Counted from the first letter of the stretch, positions 1-9,948 are shown. The stretch: DNA of 20,065 bases from Chara braunii (GCA_003427395.1 BFEA01000079.1:731342-751406); one strand, 5' to 3'. Translations and numbers: made by a program. The notes: generated by a model not told the origin, from the letters alone.

Positions 1-463
1 GACTTTCCTGAAACTGACTGACTCGGCCTTTCTTGGCCAGGGCCTTCTGACCCTGAAACTCGAATTTGGGGTCTGAACTGTGGAAGGCCTTTCACCAACA
101 AGAAAAGTCAGTCCCAAGCAGCCTCCAAAGAAAATCTGGAGACTTCAAAAACGACCAAACGTGCAGCAGGCAGGCTGTAGGCGACTGGAACCGGTCCAAA
201 GCAGGCAACACAAGTCAGAAAGTCCTATTTATAGCTGCTACAGTACCTAATGCAGTTCAGTTCTTCATTCGCACATTGCAGAAGCACTGCTGGACGCTTG
301 TGCGATAGTTTGACGTCGGCGGCGTGCGCCAGAGGGTGAAGATGGCACTTGAGTTACCATAGCCAGGGAGTAGACGGGGAAGAAGGCAGCGATAGCCATG
401 GAGGCCAAAGGTCAAGGGTGACGCAGGTGTACTCAGATAGATCCAAGTGGCAGAGAGAGAGAG
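1..463. other. No gene recognised; left flank of the adapter junction
   Basis: I see no protein family, RNA gene or splice-bordered exon in this stretch. An 80-codon frame at 66-308 has no recognisable composition or motif. A short GA repeat (451-463) abuts the adapter. Linkage of this piece to the rest of the window is doubtful because of the adapter at 464-501. Confidence 0.5.
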
Positions 464-501
464 CTGTCTCTTATACACATCTAGATGTGTATAAGAGACA
501 G
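464..501. other. Nextera/Tn5 mate-pair junction adapter left in the assembly
   Basis: Bases 464-482 read CTGTCTCTTATACACATCT, and 483-501 are the exact reverse complement, with no spacer. The 19-mer is the Tn5 transposase mosaic end used in Nextera libraries, and two mosaic ends head to head form the known circularisation junction of Nextera mate-pair libraries. This is synthetic sequence, not part of the organism. Reading frames across it give typical adapter peptides (MCIRDS on plus, SYTHLDVYKRQ on minus), so frames overlapping it are artefacts. The flanks at 463 and 502 were probably joined from two points kilobases apart. Confidence 0.97.
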
Positions 502-1449
502 TATCTCGTGTTTTAGTTCCCAACTCTTTGGTGGTGAAGTGTGCTGCGAGATGGTTTTGAAGTTTGGTCATTCCGATATATATGAGGCTTATATAGCCAT
601 CAATGAGAAATCGGTGTGCACGGTTCTTTATGTTCTTTGTAGTGAGTTTTTTTTCTACCTGCCATCACTCCGTCCAGAAGCCAAACCCAAAATTTGTGCT
701 CAGGCCAGTTCCAGGCGGCGATACCTCCTCACCAAGGGCCCATTTTCAAATGTCTGAAAATGAGACCACTAACCGGCCCAAACTCACAGGCCAGCAGAGC
801 AACTGATATTCTCCCACCCACCTGCTGGCTGGTATGCGTGCGTGGTCAGTGGCTTTAATGCCACTTACGGCTGAATTAAAATTACACCGTTCGTGATTTA
901 GCTTCAATTATAGGCACATAGGAAATAAGAGAATGTGTGTGGCTTTCTCCACACGAAGCATCACATCAACCAAATATTCGACTTTCTAGTCAAAGGAAGA
1001 GACTGTTTGCATACAAGATTAAAGTTAGCAATTGACAAATCATGGCACAACAACTCATCCGGAATCCAATACATTAGTGTGTTCTCCAAAGACTTGACAA
1101 ACAGAATTCCAACGCAGCTGCTTGTTGAACAGAACTTATTGCGATGTGAGCCAGGTCATACTCACCTTCGGGCCTTCCCGGACGTATCTAGCGGAAATGG
1201 ATGAAGATTCAATTGAAGAAGACTGCACATTCCCTCGGCTTCGCAGAGCATCTTGACGTTCATTTATACTACACTCCCACCTTGTTTGCACTATCTTACG
1301 CACAAAAGCTCACTTGCTGTGCGTGATGCAACCAAGCTTTTCGGAGTTTCGTCCAACTCGTTCACACTATCTATTTTCTCACGATATTGCCGTGAGGTAG
1401 CCTGACTCCTCAGGATCACCAGTTCACCAGGAGGAGGAAACGAGACATT
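502..1449. other. Non-coding stretch, nothing recognised
   Basis: Only short frames (under about 90 codons) without family motifs are present. Base composition is mixed, with no strong internal repeat. I cannot assign any gene, RNA or mobile element here. Confidence 0.5.
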
Positions 1450-1472
1450 AAAAAAAAAAAAAAAAAAAAAAA
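1450..1472 (+). repeat. Poly-A run of about 23 bases
   Basis: An uninterrupted A tract follows CGAGACATT. It could be the tail of a retroposed copy (LINE, SINE or processed transcript) inserted on the plus strand, or simply a mononucleotide repeat. I could not recognise a tRNA-like A/B box, a reverse transcriptase or a flanking target duplication, so the retroposon reading is only a possibility. Confidence 0.6.
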
Positions 1473-1815
1473 CTTGCTACCTTATTTGGCAGTGTTTTTT
1501 TTTTCCGAATCAACGCACCTTTGCATTCTGATGCAAGCGTCAAAGCTTGCACAGACTTGTACGAACCTTGCATCTCTCTCGATTCCTGACTTGTGCCATG
1601 TACTGCTCGACGTGAGGAACAAACTGTTTCACATCAAGAACACTGCGACAGCAAGAGCACAATCCAGATAGTTATTCAGTAATCGATTGCAAACTGCTGT
1701 AGCGGTGAGCGGCCGCCGTGCACACAAGTGTATGCACTTACATAAGTGCATTGAGTCGTTTCTTAATCAAAGTTTCAAAGTAGATCTTGCCTAACCACGA
1801 TCTCATCAAAAAAAA

Positions 1816-2280
1816 TCTGCTGCTGCAGGATTTGCAGAACTATCCACTGATTCTCAATTCTCAAATGATGACTTGCCAGGGGAGTAGCGGGCTTCACCGA
1901 CAGAAGAACATGTTCATGTGCGCGGGCAATTTGTCGCAGGGTCAAGCCTCCTCCTTTCCAACGTCCAGAAGTTCCGACGAGGCAAAAAATATCTGAGCAA
2001 AGTTCAGCAAACAATTTGCCACCAACTTCACTTTTCTCGAGCTTGTACGGACAATGTGCTGGACGGATTATCATTCACAAAACTGAAACGGGAGTGTCTG
2101 GCTTCATCAACAGAAGAACACAACTGTTTATTGCAGGTCCGAGCCCTCTCCTTCCCAGTCCCTGCGCAAGGAATCCTGATTGGGAAAAAAAAGGATCTGA
2201 GCAAGCAATCTGCTGCCAAATCCGCCGGTGTTCAGACAATGCAGGACCAATTGTCATTTGCAAAACTGCAACGCCGCTGA
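1816..2280 (+). repeat. Diverged tandem duplication, units of about 180-210 bp
   Basis: The segments 1890-2099 and 2100-2280 align along their whole length with many substitutions and small indels. Shared landmarks in the same order are GGCTTCA..ACAGAAGAACA, a CT-rich block, an A-rich run followed by ATCTGAGCAA, and CAATGTGCTGGAC against CAATGCAGGAC. A partial third unit may precede them from about 1816. One plus-strand frame (1918-2280) stays open through both full units and repeats short peptides (LSFTKLKR and LSFAKLQR), so a former coding origin is possible but unproven. Confidence 0.65.
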
Positions 2281-2472
2281 AAATGAATCCCAAGCGCCAC
2301 TGAAGACAATACAGCTTTGGCTGAGAACAGTCATTGACAACTGAACAGAAAACCCAACAGTCTCTGAAGTCTAAACCACTACCAACATTCACTGCTGCAC
2401 TGGATCTACCTGCCACTTAGTCCCTTGCCATCTTGTGAGTACGCGAGCTACAACAATGATTAGCTGCACTGA

Positions 2473-2535
2473 CTCCCTCCCTCCTTGCCTCCCTCCTTGC
2501 CTCCCTCCTTGCCTCCCTCCTTCCCTCTCTGTCTT
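2473..2535. repeat. Minisatellite, 12-bp unit GCCTCCCTCCTT
   Basis: The unit CTCCCTCCTTGC repeats about four times and then decays into CCTCCCTCTCT. It is pyrimidine-rich on plus and purine-rich on minus. Proline/serine/leucine frames on plus and arginine/alanine/glutamate frames on minus through it are low-complexity shadows. Confidence 0.85.
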
Positions 2536-2706
2536 TCACACATACAGATACCCCTCCCCCTGTTTGTGTGTGTCTGTGCTTCTGTGCAGAGGACACTGGA
2601 CATTGTACAAAATCCATTTTGCAAGTTTCTCTACCACTGTCCTCCTTACGCCGATGGCTCACTCACTATATGGCACAAGAAAGATCTATCCACCAGAAGT
2701 ACATAA

Positions 2707-2766
2707 ATCTCATGCGCACATGGATGCACCGAGCAGATCTCATGAGCACATGGATGCACCGAGCAG
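2707..2766 (+). repeat. Two-copy direct tandem repeat of 30 bp
   Basis: Bases 2707-2736 and 2737-2766 are identical except at one position (C2715 against A2745). The near identity points to a recent duplication. It lies in sequence with no recognised gene. Confidence 0.9.
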
Positions 2767-4610
2767 AGGGATTACCAACAACTCAATATAACAAGTATGT
2801 CGTGTTAATCGCACTGAAAATTGGCGTGCGAGAGACGAAAACAGGGAGAAAACCACTTTCGCTTCTCATCTCCGCCAACCAGCCACAACGCCCCCGTCCT
2901 CGGGTCTTGACAGTGGACCGTGCCGCAAGGCACCCTCCTGACATGTGCCGGGCAAAAGTGACAAAAGTACTTCAAGGGAAAAAAAAAAAAAACTTTTTCT
3001 TTCCCATCTTTCTCACTACCCTTTCCTTCCCTATCTCTTAAGAACCTCACAACAGGAATTCATCAGACATCAGTGGACACAAGGAAAGCAAAATACCCAC
3101 GCAAGCGGCAAAACAACTTCACAAACTTGTTGGACAGCGATGATCCAACAATATACGATGACATCCTGCAGATCGAGCGCGACTGTAGGCACTTCATCAA
3201 AATCCATATGCGGCCCAGGCGCCGGTAATGTGGAACACAGACCATACCCTTCCCTATTGTGCAGGCATGGAGAGCAACCACCACACATTCCCAGCAGAAG
3301 ACCGACCTCAAATTTACTGCCATCACTGAGGCAGAACCGTGACAAATCACCTCCAGACAGGCCAACATGTTCACCGTGACCACCAGTGCATCACTGCAAC
3401 CTGAACCTCCAAACATGCCAGCTTTCGCTTATTGGCAGCGCATTAGACCAGTGCATTTGGTCCCTGAGACTTGGGATACTTTCCTGAAGAAATCAAGACA
3501 GATGAAGGGATCAAGAGAGACGGACGGGCAATCACACAGCGGGCCACACCCCCGTCAAAAAAAAAATCAGTAAAATGCAGTACCATCGTGCCGGGGCAAC
3601 GAGAACGGAGGCGAAGAACGAGAAGAGCACCTGTCATCTTGGCGACAGGGAGGGGGAGGGAAGGAATGGAACGGGTGAATAAATTACATGGAGGAAAGTG
3701 CCCGAGGTGGGCACAGTCATCAAATGCCATAAAGCGAAGAGGCCATGAAAGCACTCAATTCGGACCACGCAAGCACGTTTGAGCATCGAGTGTCAGCGCA
3801 CCATTCGAGACTCAGGCGCCTTGTAAGCAGTTCCGTTAATGATAGAACCACCATGGGAGCCGCCCGGTTCAAGCCTCTATGTGATGGCATTGTTACTCTC
3901 TTGAAAATCACTTGAGTGCAGAAGCTGACCTAGACAGCCCAGCCCAAGCTCCACGCATTGTGAAGTTGTTTGGCCTGCACAAACTTCATGGATTTGCATC
4001 AAAGGACCTCTCTCATGGGTGACCAGAAGTAGGCTGAGGCGATACGAACCTTTCCGGCCATCCAACCGGACCGAACCAGTTGACTAAACCTATAGCAACT
4101 TGTGATCTTGGCGAGTGACATGCAGTAACCTGTCCTTGATCCTGTTATACTGGAACAACCTGTCCTCTAGTCCAATAACCATTTTCGAGGACCGTTCCTC
4201 ACAGGCTTGCTCTGGGAGTGCACAAAACCTTACAAACTTGAACAGCAGGCTAGGGAAGGCAACAAGAGCAAACTCTTGAGGGTATAGAGCCATCAATGAA
4301 AGATGGCGAGAGTCCAGGGTCCACACGATGGCCAAAGGCATAATGAAGACCATACATGTCCCATGACTTGCACTCCCCAGAGGCTGCATCTAATCCATCG
4401 AACCTTCCCGAGGACCACTCCGCAGAGGCTTTCTTATAGAAGTACACCCAGTCTTGTCAAGTAGGTGGGCACAGGTCTTGTCAACTAATTGGGCACAGGA
4501 GGGCCAGCAACTGCAGCCGAAAGCCTGTAGGTATAGAGACCCATTTCTGAAGCCCTCGTTCACCTGATCGTCAGCCACTCTCAATGCTTCACTTAAGCAT
4601 ATATGTTCAG
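2767..4610. other. Long non-coding stretch, nothing recognised
   Basis: Many overlapping short frames occur on both strands, but none exceeds about 145 codons and none shows a family motif. It contains A-rich runs near 2978-2993 and 3557-3566. A two-copy 24-bp repeat lies at 4453-4500 (TCTTGTCAA-TAG/TAA-TGGGCACAGG pattern). I see no transposase, reverse transcriptase or RNA gene. Confidence 0.5.
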
Positions 4611-4689
4611 CGGCGTGAGATCACTTTCGATCCGAATGCAAATGCAGCAACTGCCGCAGACAAGGCTATAGCAGCTACTCTCCGTGCAG
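4611..4689 (+). CDS. Possible small internal exon, function unknown
   Basis: A 79-bp open segment is bordered by an acceptor-like sequence (ATATGTTCAG before 4611) and a donor-like sequence (GTGCAG then GTTGGT after 4689). It reads RREITFDPNANAATAADKAI and a few further residues, a composition that looks more protein-like than neighbouring frames. No adjoining exon with compatible phase was found on either side, and no family is recognised. It may equally be chance. Confidence 0.2.
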
Positions 4690-4888
4690 GTTGGTTGGGG
4701 GGTTGGAAAGTGCGGCTGTGGGTGTGTGACCTCTTCCTCCTGCTGTCACGGACTGCAGTTCGCCTCCGAGTGCGGCTTTCCATAGAATCTGAACGGTCGA
4801 AGAGCGGTTTTTCACCTCCCACCTGCCAGCACATATGGAGCAATATTCTGCGAACGTTAGCACAGCCACCTCAAGACTGCCAAGAACT

Positions 4889-5140
4889 GAGGGAAGGGAG
4901 GAGACAGGGAGGACGGAGAGATGGGAGGGGAGGGAGGTAAGGGACAGAAAGGAGAAAAGGGAGGGAGGGTGGACAAGTGGGAGGGGGTGTACAAATGGGG
5001 TGATGAGGTAGGGAGGGGGAGGGAGGTAAGGAGGGGTGGATGGGTAACCAGGGGAATGAGGTAAGAAGACTCCAGTAGTGGGAGGGGAGGAAGGGGGGAC
5101 GACGGGGGGGGGGAAAGGAGGGACCAGGGGAGCAAGCAGT
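4889..5140 (+). repeat. G-rich purine tract with many G-runs
   Basis: About 250 bp are dominated by GGGAGG, GGGGAGGGAGG and GGGGGGGGGG type blocks on the plus strand, with few pyrimidines. Runs of three or more G separated by short spacers recur throughout, so G-quadruplex formation on the plus strand is plausible. On the minus strand it produces proline/serine/leucine-rich frames (4675-5210) that are low-complexity shadows and not genes. Confidence 0.85.
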
Positions 5141-5460
5141 AGGATAATGTAAAACAGGTCACAAGACGGAAAAACAAGCACAGGAAAATCCAAGAAAAGA
5201 AGAGGGACAATTGAGGATACTTCTTTGGGAGAGGGGTAGGGGGGAGAGATGGGAGAGGTACAAAGTTGGGAGCAAAATGAACTGAGGCAACAGGAGTAGT
5301 TCGGAGGTTGAATGAGTCGCGACGCTTCTCTTCACTCTTGTATTACGACCTTCACATAATAATATTCAAAGTACATAATTGAATGCCAGTGAGGTATGGC
5401 TTTCACAGAGAAGGATACCTCTCGTCTATGGTCAGCTTTGATTCTTATCTTCAGAGAGTC

Positions 5461-6186
5461 AAACCACCAATGTCCCTGATGCAAACCGAAGCCTGCCGTG
5501 GTATACACAGTTGGTTGCGGGCAGGATGGTGTATCAGGCATGGGCGAAGGGCATGAGAAACTTTGATTGTTGTATATGCAGGGAAGAATGTCAATAATCA
5601 CACAAAGCAACAACAGCCAAAACCACATTCTTGCAGGAATAGAGCACACATTGTTGGCCCCCTGTTGTGATCTGGTACGCCTGGACCTGAGGCTCAATGC
5701 TTCTGGGTCAGGAAAGTCGACAGGTATATGTAGGGAAGAATGTCAACAATCACACAAAGCAACGCCAGCCAAACCACCAATGTCCCTGATGCAAACCGAA
5801 GCCTGCCGTGGTATACACAGTTGGTTGGGGGCAGGATGGTGTATCCGGCATGGGCGAAAGGCATGAGAATCTTTGATTGTTGTATATGCAGGGAAGAATG
5901 TCAATAATCGCACAAAGCAATGCCTGCCATAAACACATTCTGGCAGGAATGGAACACATATTGTTGGCCCCCTGTTGTGACCTGGTAGGCCTGGACCTAA
6001 GGATCAGTGCTTCAGGGTCAGGAAAGTCAACAGGTATATGTAGGGAAGAATGTCAATAATCACACAAAGCAACGCCAGCCAAAAACACATTCTTGCAGGA
6101 ATAGAGCACATATTGTTGGCCCCCTGTTGTGATCTGGTAGGCCTGGACCTAAGGCTCAGTGCTTCAGGGTCAGGAAAGTCAACAGG
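5461..6186. repeat. 310-bp tandem repeat, two full units plus a partial third
   Basis: Unit 1 (5461-5770) and unit 2 (5771-6080) align with constant offset 310 and only scattered substitutions. After unit 2 the array resumes in the middle of the unit (6081-6186), giving an A-B-A-B-B pattern. The jump is explained by an internal sub-repeat of about 45 bp (ATATG-C/T-AGGGAAGAATGTCAA...) found twice per unit, about 148 bp apart. On the minus strand each unit keeps a short open frame with a hydrophobic stretch, described as a finding. Confidence 0.93.
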
Positions 6187-6869
6187 CACAAGAAACTAGC
6201 TTACGAGGCAGTGACTGTCGTTCAAGGACTGAAATAACAATGAGGATCTGACGCGTGCTGAACAATATAGAGCTCCGGAAATGAGCAACCTGCATGTGCT
6301 AGATTCACATGGAAGGTTGCATTGCCCTGTGGTCTGGCATCCCGACTACAAAGCTGTGCTTCCAAAGAGAGAGCCCATGTCGAATCCGTTTTGCTCTGCC
6401 CGCTCTGTTTTGAGTCCTGCCATCTGATGGGGTTTCTGCACCAAGCAGGTCAGATTGAGACCGAAGCATCCTATGTCGTAGTCCTGAAGTCTGTCGCAGG
6501 CAACGAGTCCCTCTACTTCTGACAAGTAGCACATAGGGAGGGAAGGACCTGGATGCTTTTCTGAAAAGTGTCTCGGGCATCACACAGGTGCTCACAGCCG
6601 TAGGCAAGCACTGAATCAATACTGTCGGGACTATCAGACGTAAACCATGTGATGAGCACACTGGAATCGAACAAAGTAGTCTCTTGCAGCCAGTTCTGTT
6701 ATATTTCGCTCACAGCATGCCGCGGAGTGTCAAACATGACCTTCCACCCCTCGTCTCCCACCCCCAAACGCACATGTACGCCAGATCCAGGATTCCCCGA
6801 ACTAGAAACGATGCTGTGAAACGAAAAAGAATATGACGGAGTGGGGTAAGGGGCAGGTGACCAGCATAC
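6187..6869 (-). other. Downstream flank of the last visible coiled-coil exon
   Basis: Following the minus strand, this is the intron after the 6870 donor, with perhaps a final exon. The only candidate is 6346-6483: a weak acceptor (GACTTCAG before 6483) opens a phase-0 frame of 45 codons ending in a stop at 6346. It lacks coiled-coil character and a good pyrimidine tract, so I do not annotate it as an exon. No repeat family was recognised here. Confidence 0.35.
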
Positions 6870-7598
6870 CTGCATGATCTGTTCTGCAGTTATTCCCAGT
6901 GTGTCCAGAGCTCGCATCATGTCCCTGATGCGTGCTGTCAACTCAGACACCTGTGACAGTGATGCATCCCTTTCGGCCACCAATCCCGCCACTCGCACCT
7001 CAGAAAGCCTCTCAACCTCCTGCAACCGGACTCTCAAGTCTTGGATTTCCCAATCAGGATCTCTGAACGACCCTTCCATGCCAGCTCCCGATGGCACCAT
7101 GGCTACATCCTTGATCCCTTCATCACCATTCTCAGCACTGCTTGGGACTTTCAGTCCTTTGCCCCCACTGCTACAATTTACATCCTTTTTCTCGCCCCGC
7201 TCATTATCCATATTCAGGTTCGATCTCCTTGGAAACTCCTGTAATTTTCCAGGTACTTGTGCTCTTGTTACACCTTTCCTCTCTAGGGCATCCAGCTTCC
7301 CTCTATAGTCCTTTGCCTCCTTCGTGCGTAGTATCTCCACCTCCTCCAATTTTTGCTTGACCTGTTCAAGCTGCTTCACCCTCTCTGTTAGCTTTTGCTT
7401 CATTTCTTCCACTTGTCTCAGCGAGGCATCCTTTGCAAGAGTCATCTCCTTCAGCTGCGTCTCCACTAAATGGAGCTTCGACTGGAGTTCTGCAATCAAC
7501 TTGGTGCTTGCTTCATTGGCATCCATGCTCTCACTTGCCTGCCTCTCTGCTGCCTCCAGCATTACCTTCATTTCCTCCATCTTCCTCACATTGGACGC
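6870..7598 (-). CDS. Coiled-coil protein gene, second visible exon (243 codons)
   Basis: The exon opens after TTTCTGAATGTTCCAG at 7599-7600 and closes at the donor CAG|GTATGC (6870/6869); both borders are in phase 0. It starts ASNVRKMEEMKVMLEAAERQ. Residues about 1-105 are heptad-rich coiled coil (repeated QLKEM, QVEEMKQKL, QLEQVKQKLEEVE). A Ser/Gly/Asn-rich non-helical linker runs from about 105 to 170, and a second coiled coil from about 175 to 240 (DLRVRLQEVERL...ARIRDMMRAL). Composition and phase match the 2.2-kb exon upstream (11334-13556), so I join them into one gene. Cellular role is unknown; such proteins are usually cytoskeletal, vesicle-tether or nuclear scaffold parts. An ATG inside the acceptor region (7607) would only matter if this were an independent gene. 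Confidence 0.8.
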
Positions 7599-8166
7599 CT
7601 GGAACATTCAGAAAGCAAGCCTGACAAATCAGCAAAAGCAGTACAAAAGTCTTGCCGTAGCATCAGCACAGCTTTCCGGTGTGCAGTACGCAAAGATGAT
7701 GGTCATTCCTGGGGGGTTGTGCCTGTGCTAGTTGTAGACCTTGCAGGTCAGGTAGGTGAGCCAGGCATCCTGCCATATTTCTGAGTATTATTCAAATTCC
7801 ACAATCTTATCAGGCCTCTCTGTCAACAGCACACCGTTTTCCAAAGTATGACCCAGACCTGGCTAGATGGTTTCATTAGACAATCCAGAGCTGACAGTCA
7901 CCTGTTCCAGCATCTAGTTTGCGGATTTATTTAAACACTTTAACGAAATGCTCAGTTGTGGTACTCGTCCTTGAGAGTAGTTTGGGTCCTTGATCAGCCC
8001 TTTGCGAGGCAATCCTTCCCCTTTCCCCCCCCCCATCAAGCTTTCCCCTTCTGTCTTCTTTATAGTTCTTTCTTTCTCTTATTTTCCTTTTGCATCCGTT
8101 TATCCCCAAAACTGAGAAGATGGAAACCAGGTCCAGTGTCCCTCTTTCTATCCCACACAATGCAGG

Positions 8167-8480
8167 TGCAAGGAAAATGAGCGATAGCAAATTCCAGAAA
8201 CCAAGCAGCATCATACACATGAAACCAGATAGTCGTGACCTCGGACCAAAATCAGAATTGCAACTCGAGTTCCACCAAATAAGAGCACAGCAAAAGCTCA
8301 CAAATGACAATGTTGGAATAGTCTCATCATCATCAACAAAGAACCAATGTCGACTTCCTATCTGGCGCTCTGCGCCCAGACTACAAATGGCAGATCCTAT
8401 CTTGCCTATCTACAATGGCAGATCCTATCTAGCCTATCTACAAATGGCAGATCCTACCTAACCTATCTGCAAAAGCCTAT
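8167..8480 (+). mobile_element. LTR-like family, copy 1 (5' part only)
   Basis: It begins TGCAAGGAAAATGAGCGATA, matching the start of copy 2 (TGCAAGGAAAATG-TGTGATA at 9949) and copy 3 (TGCAGGGAATATGAG at 18329). Other shared marks are TTCCACCAA near 8270 and CTGGCGCTCTGCGCCCAGACTAC near 8361. After that box the copy turns into a short tandem repeat, then meets the inverted-repeat structure, and the rest of the family sequence is missing. It is probably a truncated solo LTR or a non-autonomous element. Confidence 0.6.
8381..8480 (+). repeat. 29-bp tandem repeat, three units plus remnant
   Basis: Units 8381-8409, 8410-8437 and 8438-8466 share CTACAAATGGCAGATCCTAT with small changes, followed by a 14-bp remnant. 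They start immediately after the family box CGCCCAGACTAC, so the array grew inside LTR-like copy 1. Confidence 0.9.
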
Positions 8481-9111
8481 GAAGGGCCCTGGACGAAGCA
8501 CTCGGGTCACGGTCACCATGCCAACCCCCTGGGACTAGTACATGCATGCTTTGCCGCAAGTCCTTGGTCCTGCTTCCTGCGCAATAGAGGTCATGCTGGG
8601 CATGCCAGCCGTATAAGAGGCGCTCACCAGACCGTCTATAAATATTTCTGGCGGATTCCTGTTGGATCCGGGCTGTGATCAGCCAGATCAACCGGAAGTA
8701 AGGCTCGTTGCGAGGATAAAGAAGATGCAGGGCTGGCAGACTTAGCATAGACTTGGGGCAAAGGGCTGGGCTGGATTGCACACCTTTAGGCACGCCGTCT
8801 GAACCAGAGCTACAGATGTCGACACAAAGTGACTACTCAAGAGGGATACGGGGGGAGGGAAGATTCCAGTAATTGCTCGAATGGCACGAATGCTCAATAT
8901 TGTAGTATTTCCATTCAGCATCCATTTCAAGTTTCAACAAACGGTTTTATTTTTATTTTCGATTAGTTAGCTGTGACGGACTGCTAACAGCTAACAGACT
9001 GTTGCAGATAGAGTAGTTGTTTATTCTTGCTGCAAGCATCTGTTTCAGATTAGTCGAAAGTAGGAATAGAATTGTTCGCAGGGGTCTGAAACTATCTGTT
9101 ATTACCGCTTG

Positions 9112-9164
9112 ACTGCTTCCTGATAAATCTGGACCGTATATTTAAATCTTATTTATCAAGCAGT
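9112..9164. repeat. Imperfect hairpin in the loop of the inverted-repeat structure
   Basis: ACTGCTTCCTGATAAAT (9112-9128) pairs with ATTTATCAAGCAGT (9151-9164) with a small bulge; the loop is AT-rich. It lies at the inner side of the tandem array at 9183. Function is unknown. Confidence 0.6.
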
Positions 9165-9182
9165 TGGGTGCCACGCTGCCAT

Positions 9183-9326
9183 AGGTCCCAACGAGGACAC
9201 TAGTTCAGATTGCATGCCACATGTAGCCCTGGGGTGAAGGTCCCAACGAGGACACTAGTTCAGATTGCATGCCACATGTAGCCCAACGAGGACACTAGTT
9301 CAGATTGCATGCCACAAGTGTATCCC
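9183..9326 (+). repeat. Tandem array, 55-bp unit and shortened copies
   Basis: The core AACGAGGACACTAGTTCAGA plus TTGCATGCCACA occurs three times (from 9191, 9246 and 9285). The first two units share AGGTCC before the core and are 55 bp apart. The third is only 39 bp later because the GGGGTGAAGGTCC linker is absent. Near-perfect identity suggests recent slippage. Confidence 0.92.
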
Positions 9327-9948
9327 AGTCAGAGTCTCTTTATAGACGGTCCGATACTCGTCTCTCCCTCATAGGGCTGGCCTGCCCGACATAAACTCTA
9401 CAGCACAGCAAGCAGACCAAAGGACAAGCGGCAAAGCATGCGTGTACTAGTCCCAGCTGGTTGGCATGGTGACCGTGACCCGAGTGCTTCGTCCAACGCC
9501 CGTCTCCCACCAGCTTGCTCCCCAGGAAGAATGTCCACTCTCAAGATTGAGCGCTTGTGACACCTCACAATGAGAGGACTCTCAGGACAAGACTCAAAAG
9601 CAACGAAGAGGGTAGATAAGGTAGAGAGCAACGTACCTCACAATGCAGCCCCCAACCACAGATTTCTCACCAGTACCCTGACGTGCATTTGCGATGACCG
9701 GTCAATGCATTGGCACACCCACAATACAATGCAGTTCCACCTCGGCTTAAATGCCACAACAGCGAGCTCTGATCATCCAGCGTGCACCCCTACGTCACTA
9801 CATAGCCTTTGTGGCGCAACCACACAACACTGGGCCGCCAACACAACCCAATGCACAAGCATTATCACTGCCCCCCCTATTAGCGAAGCACCAAACAGCT
9901 ATTGCGAAGGAGCCATCGGCGTGGCTCCAACCAGCTCCGATTCCAAAT

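Larger units (their letters stand above)
8483..9502. mobile_element. Inverted-repeat (foldback-like) structure of about 1 kb
   Basis: The left arm (about 8483-8648) is the reverse complement of the right arm (about 9335-9502). The outer 72 bp (8491-8563 and 9422-9494) are near-identical, sharing GGACGAAGCACTCGGGTCAC and GACTAGTAC. The inner part is more diverged but ends in the shared CCGTCTATAAA. About 690 bp separate the arms, with no transposase. Each arm carries a TATA-like box reading inward (TATAAATA at 8637-8644 on plus; TATAAAGA ending near 9337 on minus). It could be a foldback or MITE-type element, or two LTR fragments inserted in opposite directions. No clear target duplication is visible. 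Confidence 0.7.

Noticed and set aside
257-757. Open frames on both strands crossing 464-501
   Set aside because: They run through the synthetic adapter and contain its well-known artefact peptides, so they are not genes.
1450-1472. SINE or LINE 3' tail
   Set aside because: The A-run alone is not enough: no promoter boxes, no reverse transcriptase and no flanking duplication were recognised.
4675-5210. Proline/serine-rich frames of 117-172 codons on the minus strand
   Set aside because: They are the translation of a low-complexity C-rich tract, with no domain or splice support.
5461-6186. CRISPR-like array
   Set aside because: The units are contiguous 310-bp repeats without short repeat/spacer alternation, and the DNA is eukaryotic.
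7927-8310. 127-codon minus-strand frame with hydrophobic N-terminus
   Set aside because: It overlaps LTR-like copy 1 and intron sequence, and the frame is not kept in the other copies.
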